Notes: generated by a model from the letters alone, not told the origin. DNA of 64,000 nucleotides from Henricia sp. BOLD:AAB3569 (GCA_037783545.1 JBBELK010000217.1:930001-994000); one strand, 5' to 3'. Positions 44,657 to 57,244 are shown, numbered from the stretch's first letter. Numbers and translations: made by a program.

Positions 44657-46358
44657 AAACTAGAGGTATGACGTTTGTTGTTACAAACGCCAGGTGATCG
44701 GTCTAAATGAACATTTTGTGATGAATTTCAGACGTTGTTATCACCTGTGGAATGGCAAAAATGGAAGTTCAGCAGCCGATTTCACGAAACTTTACGCAAT
44801 TGCGCAAGTCCACTTACGCCATTACTTGCGCAATAACTTATGGCGTAAGTGGACTTGCGCAATTGCGTAAAGTTTCGTAAAATCGGCTGCTGTATAATCC
44901 GGTAACTAATATCTCCTCCCTGCATATCCGCCATAGCTGGGGGGTTGATAGCTTGCACCGTTTTGAGATATGAATTGTTGAAATAATAACCTTTGAAATC
45001 TTGTAATGTGACACCTGTGACGACATCATGACGTCACAATTTTGTGCACAAATTGTTGAACAATATGTTGAACATCAAGTTCTTAAATGTGGCGAAGGAA
45101 TCATACCAATATCTGTTGTAGTTTTCAAGATACAGCATTTTAAAACATCTCAGCTCCAAATTTGCGTAATTTGACACCACATTACGTAACCACCGTCCAT
45201 GTAATGACGTCACCAATGGTATAGTCAAAAGGTCCACATGTGTGGAAACATTTTGTTCTGTAGAAATATGGTCAAATTCACTACCACTTTGAATCTATTT
45301 GCATTCAAAATGCTAAAAAATTGCACATTTTCGAACAACTTCCGGTTTGGACCGGAAGTAAGCGTCACACAGGGGTCATGACATCGTAAAATTTGTTCAG
45401 TTCATTTAGACTTATCATGTTGTGAAAGAATTGTTCAAGTATCTATTACGGTTCTTGAGATATGAATTTTGAAAATAATAACCTTTGAATTTTTGTAATT
45501 TGACACCTGATGACGTCATGATTACGTCACACTTGATGCCATCATGATACTATACATGCTGGTGAAAGTCTGCCGTAGGGCCTATGTCTGTATCTAATTT
45601 ACTAACGATTCAGCTTGGTTTGATGGGCATTGTTACTGGTAAGTGTAAAAACTGAGATTTCCGTTTTCGTTGAACTTTGACCTCCAATTGACCCCAGAAG
45701 GAAGGGTCAGATGACAATGCCCACACAAAGAAAGTTGTAGCACAGAATGTCATCTATAAACCTGCCAAATACGAAGATCCTGGGTCACGTGGTTTTCGAG
45801 ACGGAAGCATTTTAAAATATGCATATTTTGGTTTTTTGGGAGGTGTAATTTGATACTTGATGACGTCACGATGACGTCACGCTTGATGCCATCATAATAT
45901 TAAACACGCTGGTGAAAGTCTGCTATAGGACCTATGCCTGTACTTAGTTTCTTAAAGATTCAGCTTGATTTGATGGGCATTGTTGCTCAATAAGTGCAAA
46001 AATTGAGATTTTCGTTTTCGTTGAACTTTGACCTCAGATTGACCCCAGAAGGAAGGGTCAGATGAAAATGCCCACACTAAGGAAATTGTAGGCCATGATC
46101 TGATATATAGGCCTGTCAAATACGAAGATCATGGGTCACGTGGTTTTCCAGACGGAAGCATTTTAAAACATGCATATTTTGGTCATTTTTGGGTTGTAAT
46201 TTGATACCCGATGACGTCACGGTGACGTCACACTTGTATGCACACCTTCACATTGGGGTTGATGTTCCTACCAAGTTTCAAATTGATAGCTTGAACCGTT
46301 TTGAAGAAAAGCTCTGGAAACGTTTGAGTGGAAAAAAAAATAAAAAAAAAAAAAACAA
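44657..46358 (+). repeat. Array unit 3 (about 1.7 kb)
   Basis: The hairpin is intact with one mismatch (44770-44892). The A-rich tail ends at about 46358. Confidence 0.85.
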
Positions 46359-46741
46359 ACTAGAGCTTCGCGTTTGTGTTTTTTACAAACGCAAGGTGAT
46401 CGGGTGACATAAACATTGAAATGATGATGACGACAGAGTTTTGAGATTGTTTGAAAGCTTGAGTTGTTTGATGTTGAAAAAGTATTGGAATTCTCAAGAC
46501 ATGACTCTGACTATTCAACGCTAAAATTGTGTATCTGATGACGTCATAATTGTCAATCTCATCATAACGTTACTATTGTGTGCACAGATTGTTCAAGTAT
46601 CTACTGAAGAACAAGTTTTGACATGTATATGTGGTGAAATAATCTTTTCAATATCTATTACAGTTCTAAAGATGTTGTCATTTGAGATCATATTACTGTA
46701 GTATATCGCCGTGTGGGGAGTTGGGGTTCAATTGCATCTAG
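46359..46741 (+). repeat. Diverged array element between units 3 and 4
   Basis: Its head CTAGAGCTTCGCGTTTGTG...ACAAACGCAAGGTGATCGGG is a diverged version of the unit head. The body differs from the other units and lacks the 3' blocks. Confidence 0.7.
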
Positions 46742-48929
46742 AACTAGAGGTATGACGTTTGTTGTTACAAACGCCAGGTGATCGGGTTAAATGAACATTT
46801 TGTGATGAATTTCAGACGTTGTTATCACCTGTGGAATGGCAAAAATGGAAGTTCAGCAGCCGATTTCACGAAACTTTACGCAATTGCGCAAGTCCACTTA
46901 CGCCATTACTTGCGCAATAACTTATGGCGTAAGTGGACTTGCGCAATTGCGTAAAGTTTCGTGAAATCGGCTGCTGTATACACTAATCCGGTAACTAATA
47001 TCTCCTCCCTGCATATCCGCCATAGCTGGGGGTTGATAGCTTGCACCGTTTTGAGATATGAATTGTTGAAATAATAACCTTTGAAATCTTGTAATGTGAC
47101 ACCTGTGACGACATCATGACGTCACAATTTTGTGCACAAATTGTTCAACAATTTGATAAACATCAAGTTCTTAAATGTGGCGAAAGAATCATGCAAATAT
47201 CTGCTGTAGTTCTCAAGATACATCATTTTAAAACATCTCAGCTCCAAATTTGCGTGATTTGACACCACATTACGTAACCACCGTCCATGTAATGACGTCA
47301 CCAATGGTATAGTCAAAAGGTCCACATGTGTGGAAACATTTCGTTCCGTAGAAATATGGTCAAATTCACTACCACTTTGAATCTATTTGCATTCAAAATG
47401 CTAAAAAATTGCACATTTTCGAACAACTTCCGGTTTGGACCGGAAGTAGGCGTCACACAGGGGTCATGACATCGTATGATTTGTTCAGTTCATTTAGACT
47501 TATCATGTTGTGAAAGAATTGTTCAAGTATCTATTACGGTTCTTGAGATATGAATTTTGAAAATAATAACCTTTGAATTTTTGTAATTTGACACCTGTGA
47601 CGATATCATGACGTCACAATGTTGTGCACAAATTGTTCAACAATTTGATAAACATCAAGTTCTTAGATGTGGCGAAAGAATCATGCAAATATCTGCTGTA
47701 GTTCTCAAGATACAGCATTTTAAAACAATTCAGCTCCAAATTTGCGTATTTTGACGCCACATTACGTAACCACCGTCCATGTGATGACGTCACAAATGGT
47801 ATAGTCAAAAAGTCTACATGTGTGGAAACATTTCGTTCCGTAGAAATATGGTCAAATTCACTACCACTTTGAATCTATTTGCATTCAAAACGCTTACAAA
47901 ATGCACATTTTCGAACAACTTCCGGTTTGGACCGGAAGTAGGCGTCACACAGGGGTCATGACATCGTATGATTTGTTCAGTTCATTTAGACTTATCATGT
48001 TGTGAAAGAATTGTTCAAGTATCTATTACGGTTCTTGAGATATGAATTTTGGAAATAATAACCTTTGAATTTTTGTAATTTGACACCTGATGACGTCATG
48101 ATTACGTCACACTTGATGCCATCGTGATACTATACATTCTGGTGAAAGTCTGCCGTAGGGCCTATGTCTGTATCTAATTTACTAACGATTCAGCTTGGTT
48201 TGATAGGCATTGTTGCTGGTAAGTGTAAAAACTGAGATTCTCAGTTTCGTTGAACTTTGACTTCCAATTGACCCCAGAAGGAAGGGTCAGATGAAAATGC
48301 CCACACAAAGAAAATTGTAGCACAGAATGTCATCTGTAAACCTGCCAAATACGAAGATCCTGGGTCACGTGGTTTTCAAGACGGAAGCATTTTAAAATAT
48401 GCATATTTTGTTTTTTTGGGGGGTGTAATTTGATACTTGATGACGTCACGATGACGTCACGCTTGATGCCATCATAATATTATACACGCTGGTGAAAGTC
48501 TGCCATAGGACCTATGCCTGTACTTAGTTACTTAAAGATTCAGCTTGGTTTGATGGGCATTGTTGCTCAATAAGTGCAAAAATTGCGATTTTCGTTTTCG
48601 TTGAACTTTGACCTCAGATTGACCCCAGAAGGAAGGGTCAGATGAAAATGCCCAGACGAAGAAAATCGTAGGCCATGATCTTATCTATAAGCCTGCTAAA
48701 TACGAAAATCATGGGTCACGTGGTTTTCCAGACGGAAGCATTTTAAAACATGCATATTTTAGTCATTTTTGGGTTGTAATTTGATACCCAATGACGTCAC
48801 AATGACGTCACCCTTGTATGCACACCTTCACATTGGGGTTGATGTTCCTACAAAGTTTCAAGTTGATAGCTTGAACCGTTTTGAAGAAAAGCTCTGGAAA
48901 CGTTTGAGTGGAAAAAGAAAAAGAAAAAG

Positions 48930-48962
<33 letters not shown>
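46742..48962 (+). repeat. Array unit 4 (about 2.2 kb)
   Basis: Full-length, with an intact hairpin at 46854-46976. It ends in an A tract of more than 30 bases. Confidence 0.85.
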
Positions 48963-48965
<3 letters not shown>

Positions 48966-48984
48966 CAAAGAAATCGTACGAGAG

Positions 48985-49020
48985 TAATAGGTGATCGGGC
49001 TGTTGGCCCGATCACCTAAT
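48985..49020. repeat. Terminal hairpin AGGTGATCGGG
   Basis: TAGGTGATCGGGC-TGTTG-GCCCGATCACCTA. The same hairpin is at about 51256-51284 and 51325-51353. The half-site CAGGTGATCGGG also occurs in every unit head. Confidence 0.8.
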
Positions 49021-49540
49021 AAACTGACGCTCCAGTCAACTTGAGTTGCGGTCCACCATGTCCATTTATTTCCAACACAGCAACGATTTCCAGCATGTCA
49101 CATTCACAGTTTTCGGGGAGAAGACATATTTACTCTGGTCCGCCGACTAAGGCTAGCCGTACATAATTACACCCAAGATACAACAGCTAAGTCACCAAAA
49201 GGAAATGTCCTTGTGCTATCAAGTGTTCATTCAACTTTCCTGGCGATGATGCCACGGAAACTAGCAGTTTTACATCTTCAAAAGTCCAATTTTCTCGGTT
49301 GTAAATCAAGCCCTGCTTATTATGTCTTGTCTGTCTGACTTATTCACTACACGCGCACGTACATCCTCCTTAAAAAGATACATTATGACCTCTGACCCGA
49401 GACAGGCCGCCTAGATACAAGTTCTATTATTATAAGTCGAGCACTATATATGGGCGCAAATCGTCAGATTAGTGGAGGCTTGGCATAGCGCCCTCAAACG
49501 ACTGAGTTAGCTTAATTATCAAGGGACCCAACAAATAATT
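49019..49540. other. Non-repeat spacer within the array
   Basis: About 520 bases with no recognisable gene, interrupting the array before the truncated fifth unit. Confidence 0.5.
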
Positions 49541-51237
49541 TCTCCACATTACTTAACCACCGTGCACGTGATGACGTCATCAGTGGTATATATGTAGTCA
49601 TAAAGTCCACATGTGAGGGAACATTTCGTTCCGTAGAACTATGGTCAAATTCCCTACCACTTTGGCTCTATTTGCATTCAAAGTGCTAAAAAAGTGTACA
49701 TTTTCGAACCTCTTCCGGTTTGGACCGCAGGTTTGGGTCACACAGGGTCATGCCATTGTATGATTTGTTCAGTTCATTGCGACCTATCATGCTGTGAAAG
49801 AACTGTTCAAGTATCTATTACGATTCTTGAGATATGAATTTTTGAAATAATAACCATTTAATTTTTGTAATTTGACACCTGTGACGATATCATGACGTCA
49901 CAATGTTGTGCACAAATTGTTCAACAATTTGATAAACGTCAAGTTCTTAAATGTGGCGAAAGAATCATGCAAATATCTGCTGTAGTTCTCAAGATACAGC
50001 ATTTTAAAACAATTCAGCTCCAAATTTGCGTATTTTGACACCACATTACGTAACTACCGTCCATGTGATGACGTCACCAATGGTATAGTCAAAAAGTCCA
50101 AATGTGTGGAAACATTTCGTTCCGTAGAAATATGGTCAAATTCACTACCACTTTGAATCTATTTGCATTCAAAACGCTTACAAAAATGCACATTTTCGAA
50201 CAACTTCCGGTTTGGACCGGAAGTAGGCGTCACACAGGGGTCATGACATTGTATGATTTGTTCAGTTCATTTAGACTGATCATGTTGTGAAAGAATTGTT
50301 CAAGTATCTATTACGGTTCTTGAGATATGAATTTTTGATATAATAACCTTTGATTTTTTGTAATTTGACACCTGATGACGTCATGATTACGTCACACTTG
50401 ATGCCATCATGATACTATGCATTCTGGTGGAAGTCTGCCGTAGGGCCTATGTCTGTATCTAATTTACTAACGATTCAGCTTGGTTTGATAGGCATTGTTG
50501 CTGGTAAGTGTAAAAACTGAGATTCTCAGTTTCGTTGAACTTTGACCTCCAATTGACCCCAGAAGGAAGGGTCAGATGAAAATGCCCACACAAAGAAAAT
50601 TGTAGCACGGAATGTCATCTATAAACCTGCCAAATACGAAGATCCTGGGTCACGTGGTTTTTAAGACGGAAGCATTTTAAAATATGCATATTTTGGTTTT
50701 TTGGAGGGTGTAATTTGATACTTGATGACGTCACGATGACGTCACGCTTGATGCCATCATAATATTATACACGCTGGTGAAAGTCTGCCATAGGACCTAT
50801 GCCTGTACCTAGTTACTTAAAGATTCAGCTTGGTTCGATGGGCATTGTTGCTCAATTAGTGCAAAAATTGAGATTTTCGTTTTCGTTGAACTTTGACCTC
50901 AGATTGACCCCAGAAGGAAGGGTCAGATGAAAATGCCCACACAAAGAAAATTGTAGGCCATGATCTGATATATAAGCCTGCCAAATACGAAGATCATGAG
51001 TCACGTGGTTTTCTAGACGGAAGCATTTTAAAACATGCATATTTTGGTCATTTTTTTGTTGTAATTTGATACCCGATGACGTCACGGTGACGTCACACTT
51101 GTATGCACACCTTCACATTGGGGTTGATGTTCCTACCAAGTTTCAAGTTGATAGCTTGAACCGTTTCGAAGAAAAGCTCTGGAAACGTTTGAGTGGAAAA
51201 AGAAGAAAAAAAAAAAAAAAAAAAAAAAAAGACAAAG
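49540..51237 (+). repeat. Array unit 5, 5'-truncated
   Basis: It joins in the middle of the unit (CCACATTACTTAACCACCG-type sequence) and continues to the A-rich tail and terminal hairpins. Confidence 0.8.
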
Positions 51238-51639
51238 AAATCGTACGATATTAATAGGTGATCGGGTTGAGCCCGATCACCTAAAAATAAAAAAATAAAA
51301 ATAAAGAAATCGTACGAGAGTAATAGGTGATCGGGCTGTTGGCCCGATCACCTAAAAAAACCAGCAACCAAAGAAAATCACGCTACAATATTAAAGACAA
51401 ACAACGTCGATCATAACCCAAGCTCAAAAGACCCACAAACCGCAGGGTAAGCTCCAAACAGTAAGCTCCAAGAAGAAAAAAAACCATGCAGTGGCAGGTT
51501 AAAAAAAGAAAAGAAAATCAGACAAAACAAACCGCAGCGCCGTCAACACAGTCCCGTGAACCACCAAGAGTGATTGACAGTAGCATTGTTGTTCAATAGA
51601 AAAGGATTTGGAACCCTTTGTCACGTGTGCAATGAATCC

Positions 51640-51718
51640 TGGGTGCGAAACGACCTGGGTACGAAACGACCTGGGTACGAAACGACTGGGTACGAAACAA
51701 CTTGGGTACGAAACGACC
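51640..51718 (-). repeat. 16-bp tandem repeat, inverted relative to 39308-39394
   Basis: About five units of GGGTACGAAACGACCT. Confidence 0.85.
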
Positions 51719-51719
51719 G

Positions 51720-53497
51720 ACATTCGTTTACAGTATCTTTCACAATGTATTGCACGATAGTAGTATATGCAAAAACAAAACGAATTAAAACGGAACAAAA
51801 CGGCAGTCAAGTAGCATAAGTTGAGCTACAAAAGGATTTTTTTTCAAAAGGATTGAAAAGCAGCAAAACGTATTTAAACAATTTATAAAATATAGCCACT
51901 TTTCAATAAACTTACTTTAGAAATGACGCAGATTACAGCAGCAGCAGCACCACGGCCCATGCACACGCAGTGCACAACCTGTGTTCCACCGGCGCGACAG
52001 CCAGAACTGCAGAAACCTGGCCTGCACTCCCTTATATAGGAACACAGACTGAGCACCTGGAATCACAAGTATGCCAGAATACAAAAGCATACGAATGTAC
52101 ACTAGCTCCTGCCACCTGCAGCAAGGGGAACTACTCAATGCAACCGTTCCTAACAAAAGAATTATAGAAATTCCAAGGAACAATTGCACACGGTGGCACC
52201 CCCAACATGCAGATAGCAGAGCTTTTAAAAATTACCGTGACCAGACAAGCTGGCCTGGTCACACATAGGCTTATTTTTACACAAAAAAGGCCCCCAAAAT
52301 GACATTTTGGAAGCATTTATGGAACAGCTGTTTAGATATAGCTTCGAGAACATCATTATTGAATAACATATTAAAACCATATTCAAGTCAAGACTCTAGA
52401 AGTATAGTTTGTGCCTTTTAAAAAAATGTAACACTTTTTTGCATTGTAAAAATGGACCCATGATTGTGGCCAAGTTACAAACCATAATTAATCACATTTT
52501 GAACATTTTAAGAACAATGACAAGATGCCATTATGTACTTGAGCCATTGCGGTTCATTTACTTTAAAATGGCAGTTTTTCCCATTACATTAAAATTATTT
52601 ATTTATTTTTATTTATTATAATGTGAGGTACATTATGTCCATATTGAAACATTATAGGCCTATGGCGACAGTCATGATTTGGGATCTTTTGTCTTAGATT
52701 TCAGCTACATGAACCAGTATTTTCACATGAACATTTTTGGTGTACAGCTCATGCCTTCACCCCTTTGACAGGAGCATTCTCCCATTTCTAGAGCACTTTT
52801 ACACCTTCGGCCAACGGCCTACTATATAGATAAACACTGCAACAGACAGGGTTTTTCCATTGAGAATAAAACACAAATACCCTACAATGGAGCAAAATTA
52901 AGTCTTTATCAAGGGGACCCATTTTCTGGTGGATTGCCTGGGATAATTTTTAGAAATGGCTATAGCTGGTTTATTAGGCATACAGGTGTGGTGAACTGGA
53001 TATTTGTTTGTGTGTAATTGGCTTATAGCCTCGGGGCGAGACTACTCTTAAAATACCTTGTCACCCTCGTCCTTCCGCGCATCCAATTAGTTCTTTAATA
53101 TGGAAATGCACTTTACACATATAGCGCACTAATACAGCAGTTAGCATTGCAAAGTGGTGGTTGCTACGTTACGTGTACGAAGCTCATTCCAAGACTCGCT
53201 AACGGCAGACAATCGCCCTCCTTTTACGAGCCACAACAAGAGGGTCGACCACTTGAAGTCATGTATATAGATGTAAGTTCTACCATGCATACTGCCTATA
53301 GTCTAGTCCATGGATTACCGCTGGGGTTCTTCTTTTTCTGTTCTTCGGAGGAGGTGTAAAATAAAGACAAACGACACTACTAGTCTCCGACCAATTTACT
53401 GTCACACCGGGTCCTAGGGATCGTCTCCCAATCCCCGTCCGCGCTAACGCAGGGACGGACTAGTAAGCACGCCCCCGCGTGTTACTACACAAGCATA
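51720..53497. other. Intergenic, no gene recognised
   Basis: It contains short ORFs with no family resemblance and a TATATA at about 52034 without an associated ORF. A C-rich stretch near 53400-53480 has a small inverted repeat (CCGTCCGCG ... GGGACGG). Confidence 0.5.
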
Positions 53498-53904
53498 AAA
53501 TTTAGTGTGATCTATCCTGAAGTGTCACCGAACACGTGCCACCCTTCTGTGCAGGCCGTATTCGTTATTGAGTTTCAGAGATATGATTCGAAATGTTAGT
53601 CTGTTTAAGGATTTAAAATCTAGAGCATAAACAAACCAAATATTATGGCAAACTTACCCTCGGGCAACCAACATCTTTCTACCATGTCCAGCAATCAAAC
53701 GATGGTTAGGGCAACAGCACTTAGCCTTATCCAAACCTAACTCTGCCAGCAACCCTAACCCCGTCATCAAACCACACCGGGACCTATTTCATAGTCATGG
53801 CGCGGAGGAATAATTCTCGAACATTAGTTGCTGCTGGGATGAGACGTATTTGGCATTTAATATGGTATATCGCTGACAGAAATGTGACTCCAACTCAAAA
53901 GTAC

Positions 53905-53912
53905 GTTCCACC
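53905..53912. repeat. 8-bp target-site duplication, left copy
   Basis: GTTCCACC, repeated at 55187-55194. The uninterrupted site GTTCCACCTTTCC exists in the other array units. Confidence 0.85.
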
Positions 53913-55186
53913 CATGGAGCTATATATAAGAACTAGAGTGCGCACTTATCACGTGACCCCGTGCCTGTGCGCGGTACCCGGGCGTGCCGCCCTGGGACCG
54001 CGTCCGCCATTTTGTTAGTGGTCAAAATGATTGATAAATACCCGGATGTATCCACTGCAGTCAACCGCGCGGCAGCTATAAATGGGCTTTTAAATGATTT
54101 ATTGGCTGTTTAACGCCAGTCATGAGTGAGCTTTTTCTATTGTACCTAGGCAGGTATAAGTAACGTACACCTCTGCCACTAATTATGACATAATAATGTC
54201 ACAAAAAGTGCGAATTTTGTTAGAAACGTGATTTTAGAAATGAAAAAAATACAGGTTTTCTCTTGAAAACGCTAGGTTATGCTATGTACTTAATGCATGG
54301 TGAACGGTAGAACGGTAGTTTTTCCCTTAGGCAGTCGGTTTCACCGGGAAATCCTGCACCTTACAGTCGCGCTGAACTAAATTATCCCAGAAATTTGAAT
54401 TAAGTTCGACGTATGAAACAATTTGGAGCGACTTGGTTCGCCAGAAGTCGAAAGATCGAACGACTGAACAGCGACTTGGTTTCAGACGTCGATCTTAAGT
54501 GTGCGCGCGGCTCGCATACCGACGCCTGTCTGAAACAAAATTTTAATCGGAACGATCGTGCGCCTGTATGAAACGGGTGTTACTTTCCCCCAAGTTAATG
54601 GCTGAGGTACTAGTATACCCGAATGCTCTACCTACACACGCAAAAAGCAGTGGGGGACGTAGCAGGAAAGAACTAGGAAGTTGATCGTGGCTTCAGACCT
54701 TGTGTGCAAAATAGATGAGGCAGGCTGAAAAAAAATCCAGTGTTTCCTCACAAAATCTTAAACTTTCCCACTCCAAATTTCGAGTTTTTCCATCAAATCT
54801 GCACATTCTAATGCTAGATAATTCATTAAAAAAAATTATGATCAACTCCCCAAATCTTGTACAGTACCCGGGCGACGATTTTGAATGTTGTTTGGCCCAT
54901 GGGGAAAGAAAAGTGTTTGGCCTAACTAAAGTTTCAATCTTTTAAAGTAAAATATAAACATGGGACAATGATCCGACAGTCAGGATGATTGTAGTTAGCA
55001 ACCACATCTTTCTGCACCCCTATCGCTGAAAGCATAATCTTAAAATAAAATTAAAGCTGAAAATACGCATGTCGTCAATACATTAGCACGTACTTTTTGC
55101 CCACTAACAAAATGGCGTCCACGCACCCTTGAGGGCACGGGGTCACGTGATAAGTGCTCACTCTAGTTCCTATATATAGCTCTGTG
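53913..55186. mobile_element. Non-autonomous DNA transposon inserted in the first tRNA-array unit
   Basis: The ends are inverted repeats of about 50 bp: CATGGAGCTATATATAAG and, complemented, CACAGAGCTATATATAGG; both continue into CTTATCACGTGACCCCGTGC. It is flanked by an exact 8-bp duplication, which fits hAT-like or P-like transposons. It is 1274 bp long with no transposase. Confidence 0.85.
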
Positions 55187-55242
55187 GTTCCACCTTTCCT
55201 CGCGATTGATGCCTTTTCGGTACGATAGTATCGAAAAAAATC

Positions 55243-55314
55243 TGCCGTGACCAGGATTCGAACCTGGGTTATTGCGACCACAACGCAATGTCCTAACCAC
55301 TAGACGATCACGGC
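55243..55314 (-). tRNA. trnH: tRNA-His(GTG), copy 1
   Basis: 72-nt cloverleaf with acceptor GCCGTGA/TCACGGC, D-arm TCTAGTGGTTAGGA, anticodon loop TTGTGGT and T-arm GGTTCGAATCC, with discriminator A. A T run follows the 3' end. It is the only tRNA in this unit, which carries the transposon. Confidence 0.96.
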
Positions 55315-55839
55315 ACTGTACGTCAGATATTGGGAGATGTACGTTTAGCGTTTAGTGTGATCTATCCTGAAGTGTCTCCGAGCACGTGCCACCCTTCTCT
55401 GCAGGTCGTATTAGTGATTGTAGTCTAGATCGTTTCTTCAATTCTGTGAGTTTCAAAGATATGATTCGAAATGTCAGTCTGTTTAAGGATTTCAAATCTA
55501 GATCATAAACAAACCAAAGATTATGACAAACTTACCCTCGGGCAACCAACATCTTTCTACCATGTCCAGCAATAAAACGATGGTTAGGGCAACAACACTT
55601 AGCCTTATCCAAACCTAACTCTGCCAGCAACCCTAACCCCGTCATCAAACCACACCGGGACCTATTTCATTAGTCATGGCGCGGAGGAATAATTCTCGAA
55701 CATTAGTTGCTGCTGGGATGAGACGTATTTGGCATTTAATATGGTATATCGCTGACAGTCATGTGACTCCAACTCAAAAGTACGTTCCACCTTTCCTCGC
55801 GATTGATGCCTTTTCGGTACGATAGTATCGAAAACAATC

Positions 55840-55911
55840 TGCCGTGACCAGGATTCGAACCTGGGTTATTGCGACCACAACGCAATGTCCTAACCACTAG
55901 ACGATCACGGC
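55840..55911 (-). tRNA. trnH: tRNA-His(GTG), copy 2
   Basis: Consensus sequence; terminator TTTT four bases after the 3' end. Confidence 0.96.
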
Positions 55912-56040
55912 ACTGTACGTCAGATACCTAAGATATTGGGAGATGTACATTGTGTAGGAGTCCATGTTTATAGTAGATATGGAAATAAAACGCATGTCGG
56001 AACATTGTTGGCAGTGTCACCTCCTGTGGCAAAAAAAGTC

Positions 56041-56112
56041 TGCCGTGACCATGATTCGAACCTGGGTTATTGCGACCACAACGCAATGTCCTAACCACTA
56101 GACGATCACGGC
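56041..56112 (-). tRNA. trnH: tRNA-His(GTG), copy 3, T-stem variant
   Basis: The T-stem has CATGG in place of CCTGG, a G:A mismatch. The same variant is in copy 7. Confidence 0.85.
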
Positions 56113-56241
56113 ACTGTACGTCAGATACCTGAGATATTGGAAGATGTACATTGTGTGGAAGTCCAAGTTTATAGTAGATATGGAAATAAAACGCATGTCT
56201 GAACATTGTTGGCAGTATCACCCCCTGTGGCAAAAGAAGTC

Positions 56242-56313
56242 TGCCGTGACCAGGATTCGAACCTGGGTTATTGCGACCACAACGCAATATCCTAACCACT
56301 AGACGATCACGGC
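56242..56313 (-). tRNA. trnH: tRNA-His(GTG), copy 4
   Basis: GGATATTG in place of GGACATTG: a G10:T25 wobble in the D-stem. Otherwise consensus. Confidence 0.95.
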
Positions 56314-56838
56314 ACTGTACGTCAGATATTGGGAGATGTACGTTTAGCGTTTAGTGTGATCTATCCTGAAGTGTCTCCGAGCACGTGCCACCCTTCTCTG
56401 CAGGTCGTATTAGTGATTGTAGTCTAGATCGTTTCTTCAATTCTGTGAGTTTCAAAGATATGATTCGAAATGTCAGTCTGTTTAAGGATTTCAAATCTAG
56501 ATCATAAACAAACCAAAGATTATGACAAACTTACCCTCGGGCAACCAACATCTTTCTACCATGTCCAGCAATAAAACGATGGTTAGGGCAACAACACTTA
56601 GCCTTATCCAAACCTAACTCTGCCAGCAACCCTAACCCCGTCATCAAACCACACCGGGACCTATTTCATTAGTCATGGCGCGGAGGAATAATTCTCGAAC
56701 ATTAGTTGCTGCTGGGATGAGACGTATTTGGCATTTAATATGGTATATCGCTGACAGTCATGTGACTCCAACTCAAAAGTACGTTCCACCTTTCCTCGCG
56801 ATTGATGCCTTTTCGGTACGATAGTATCGAAAACAATC

Positions 56839-56910
56839 TGCCGTGACCAGGATTCGAACCTGGGTTATTGCGACCACAACGCAATGTCCTAACCACTAGA
56901 CGATCACGGC
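56839..56910 (-). tRNA. trnH: tRNA-His(GTG), copy 5
   Basis: Consensus. Confidence 0.96.
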
Positions 56911-57043
56911 ACTGTACGTCAGATACCTGAGATATTGGAAGATGTACATTGTGTGGAAGTCCAAGTTTATAGTAGATATGGAAATAAAACGCATGTCTGA
57001 ACATTGTTGGCAGCTAGTATCACCCCCTGTGGCAAAAAAAGTC

Positions 57044-57115
57044 TGCCGTGACCAGGATTCGATTCTGGGTTATTGCGACCACAACGCAATGTCCTAACCA
57101 CTAGACGATCACGGC
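57044..57115 (-). tRNA. trnH: tRNA-His(GTG), copy 6, B-box variant
   Basis: The T-arm reads AGAATCGAATCC: G53 and T54 are both changed to A. This breaks the last T-stem pair and the internal promoter, so it is probably a pseudogene. Confidence 0.7.
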
Positions 57116-57244
57116 ACTGTACGTCAGATACCTAAGATATTGGGAGATGTACATTGTGTAGGAGTCCATGTTTATAGTAGATATGGAAATAAAACGCATG
57201 TCGGAACATTGTTGGCAGTGTCACCTCCTGTGGCAAAAAAAGTC

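Larger units (their letters stand above)
40804..51360 (+). repeat. Tandem array of about 2-kb units, rich in TGACGTCA
   Basis: Units start with AAACTAGAGGTATGACGTTT at 40804, 42502, 44657 and 46742. A 5'-truncated unit follows at about 49540-51237. Each ends in GAAAAGCTCTGGAAACG, TTTGAGTGG and an A-rich (GAAAAA)n tail. Inside each unit, two segments of about 340 bp (GAACTTTGACCTC, GAAGGAAGGGTCAGATGA) are themselves repeated. The array has no credible protein gene: the repeated ORFs encode only LNRFEEKLWKRLSGK-type tails running into the A-tract. Confidence 0.92.

Noticed and set aside
46189..51254. ORFs of 60-72 residues ending in LNRFEEKLWKRLSGK and lysine runs
   Set aside because: They lie in the tandem units, have no consistent start and run into the A-rich tail. 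Copies differ by indels, so coding is unlikely.
40804..51360. CRISPR-like array
   Set aside because: Units are about 2 kb with diverging internal blocks, not short repeats with unique spacers, and the genome is eukaryotic.
53913..55186. Assigning the inserted element firmly to hAT or to P
   Set aside because: An 8-bp duplication fits both superfamilies, there is no transposase, and the terminal bases are not diagnostic.
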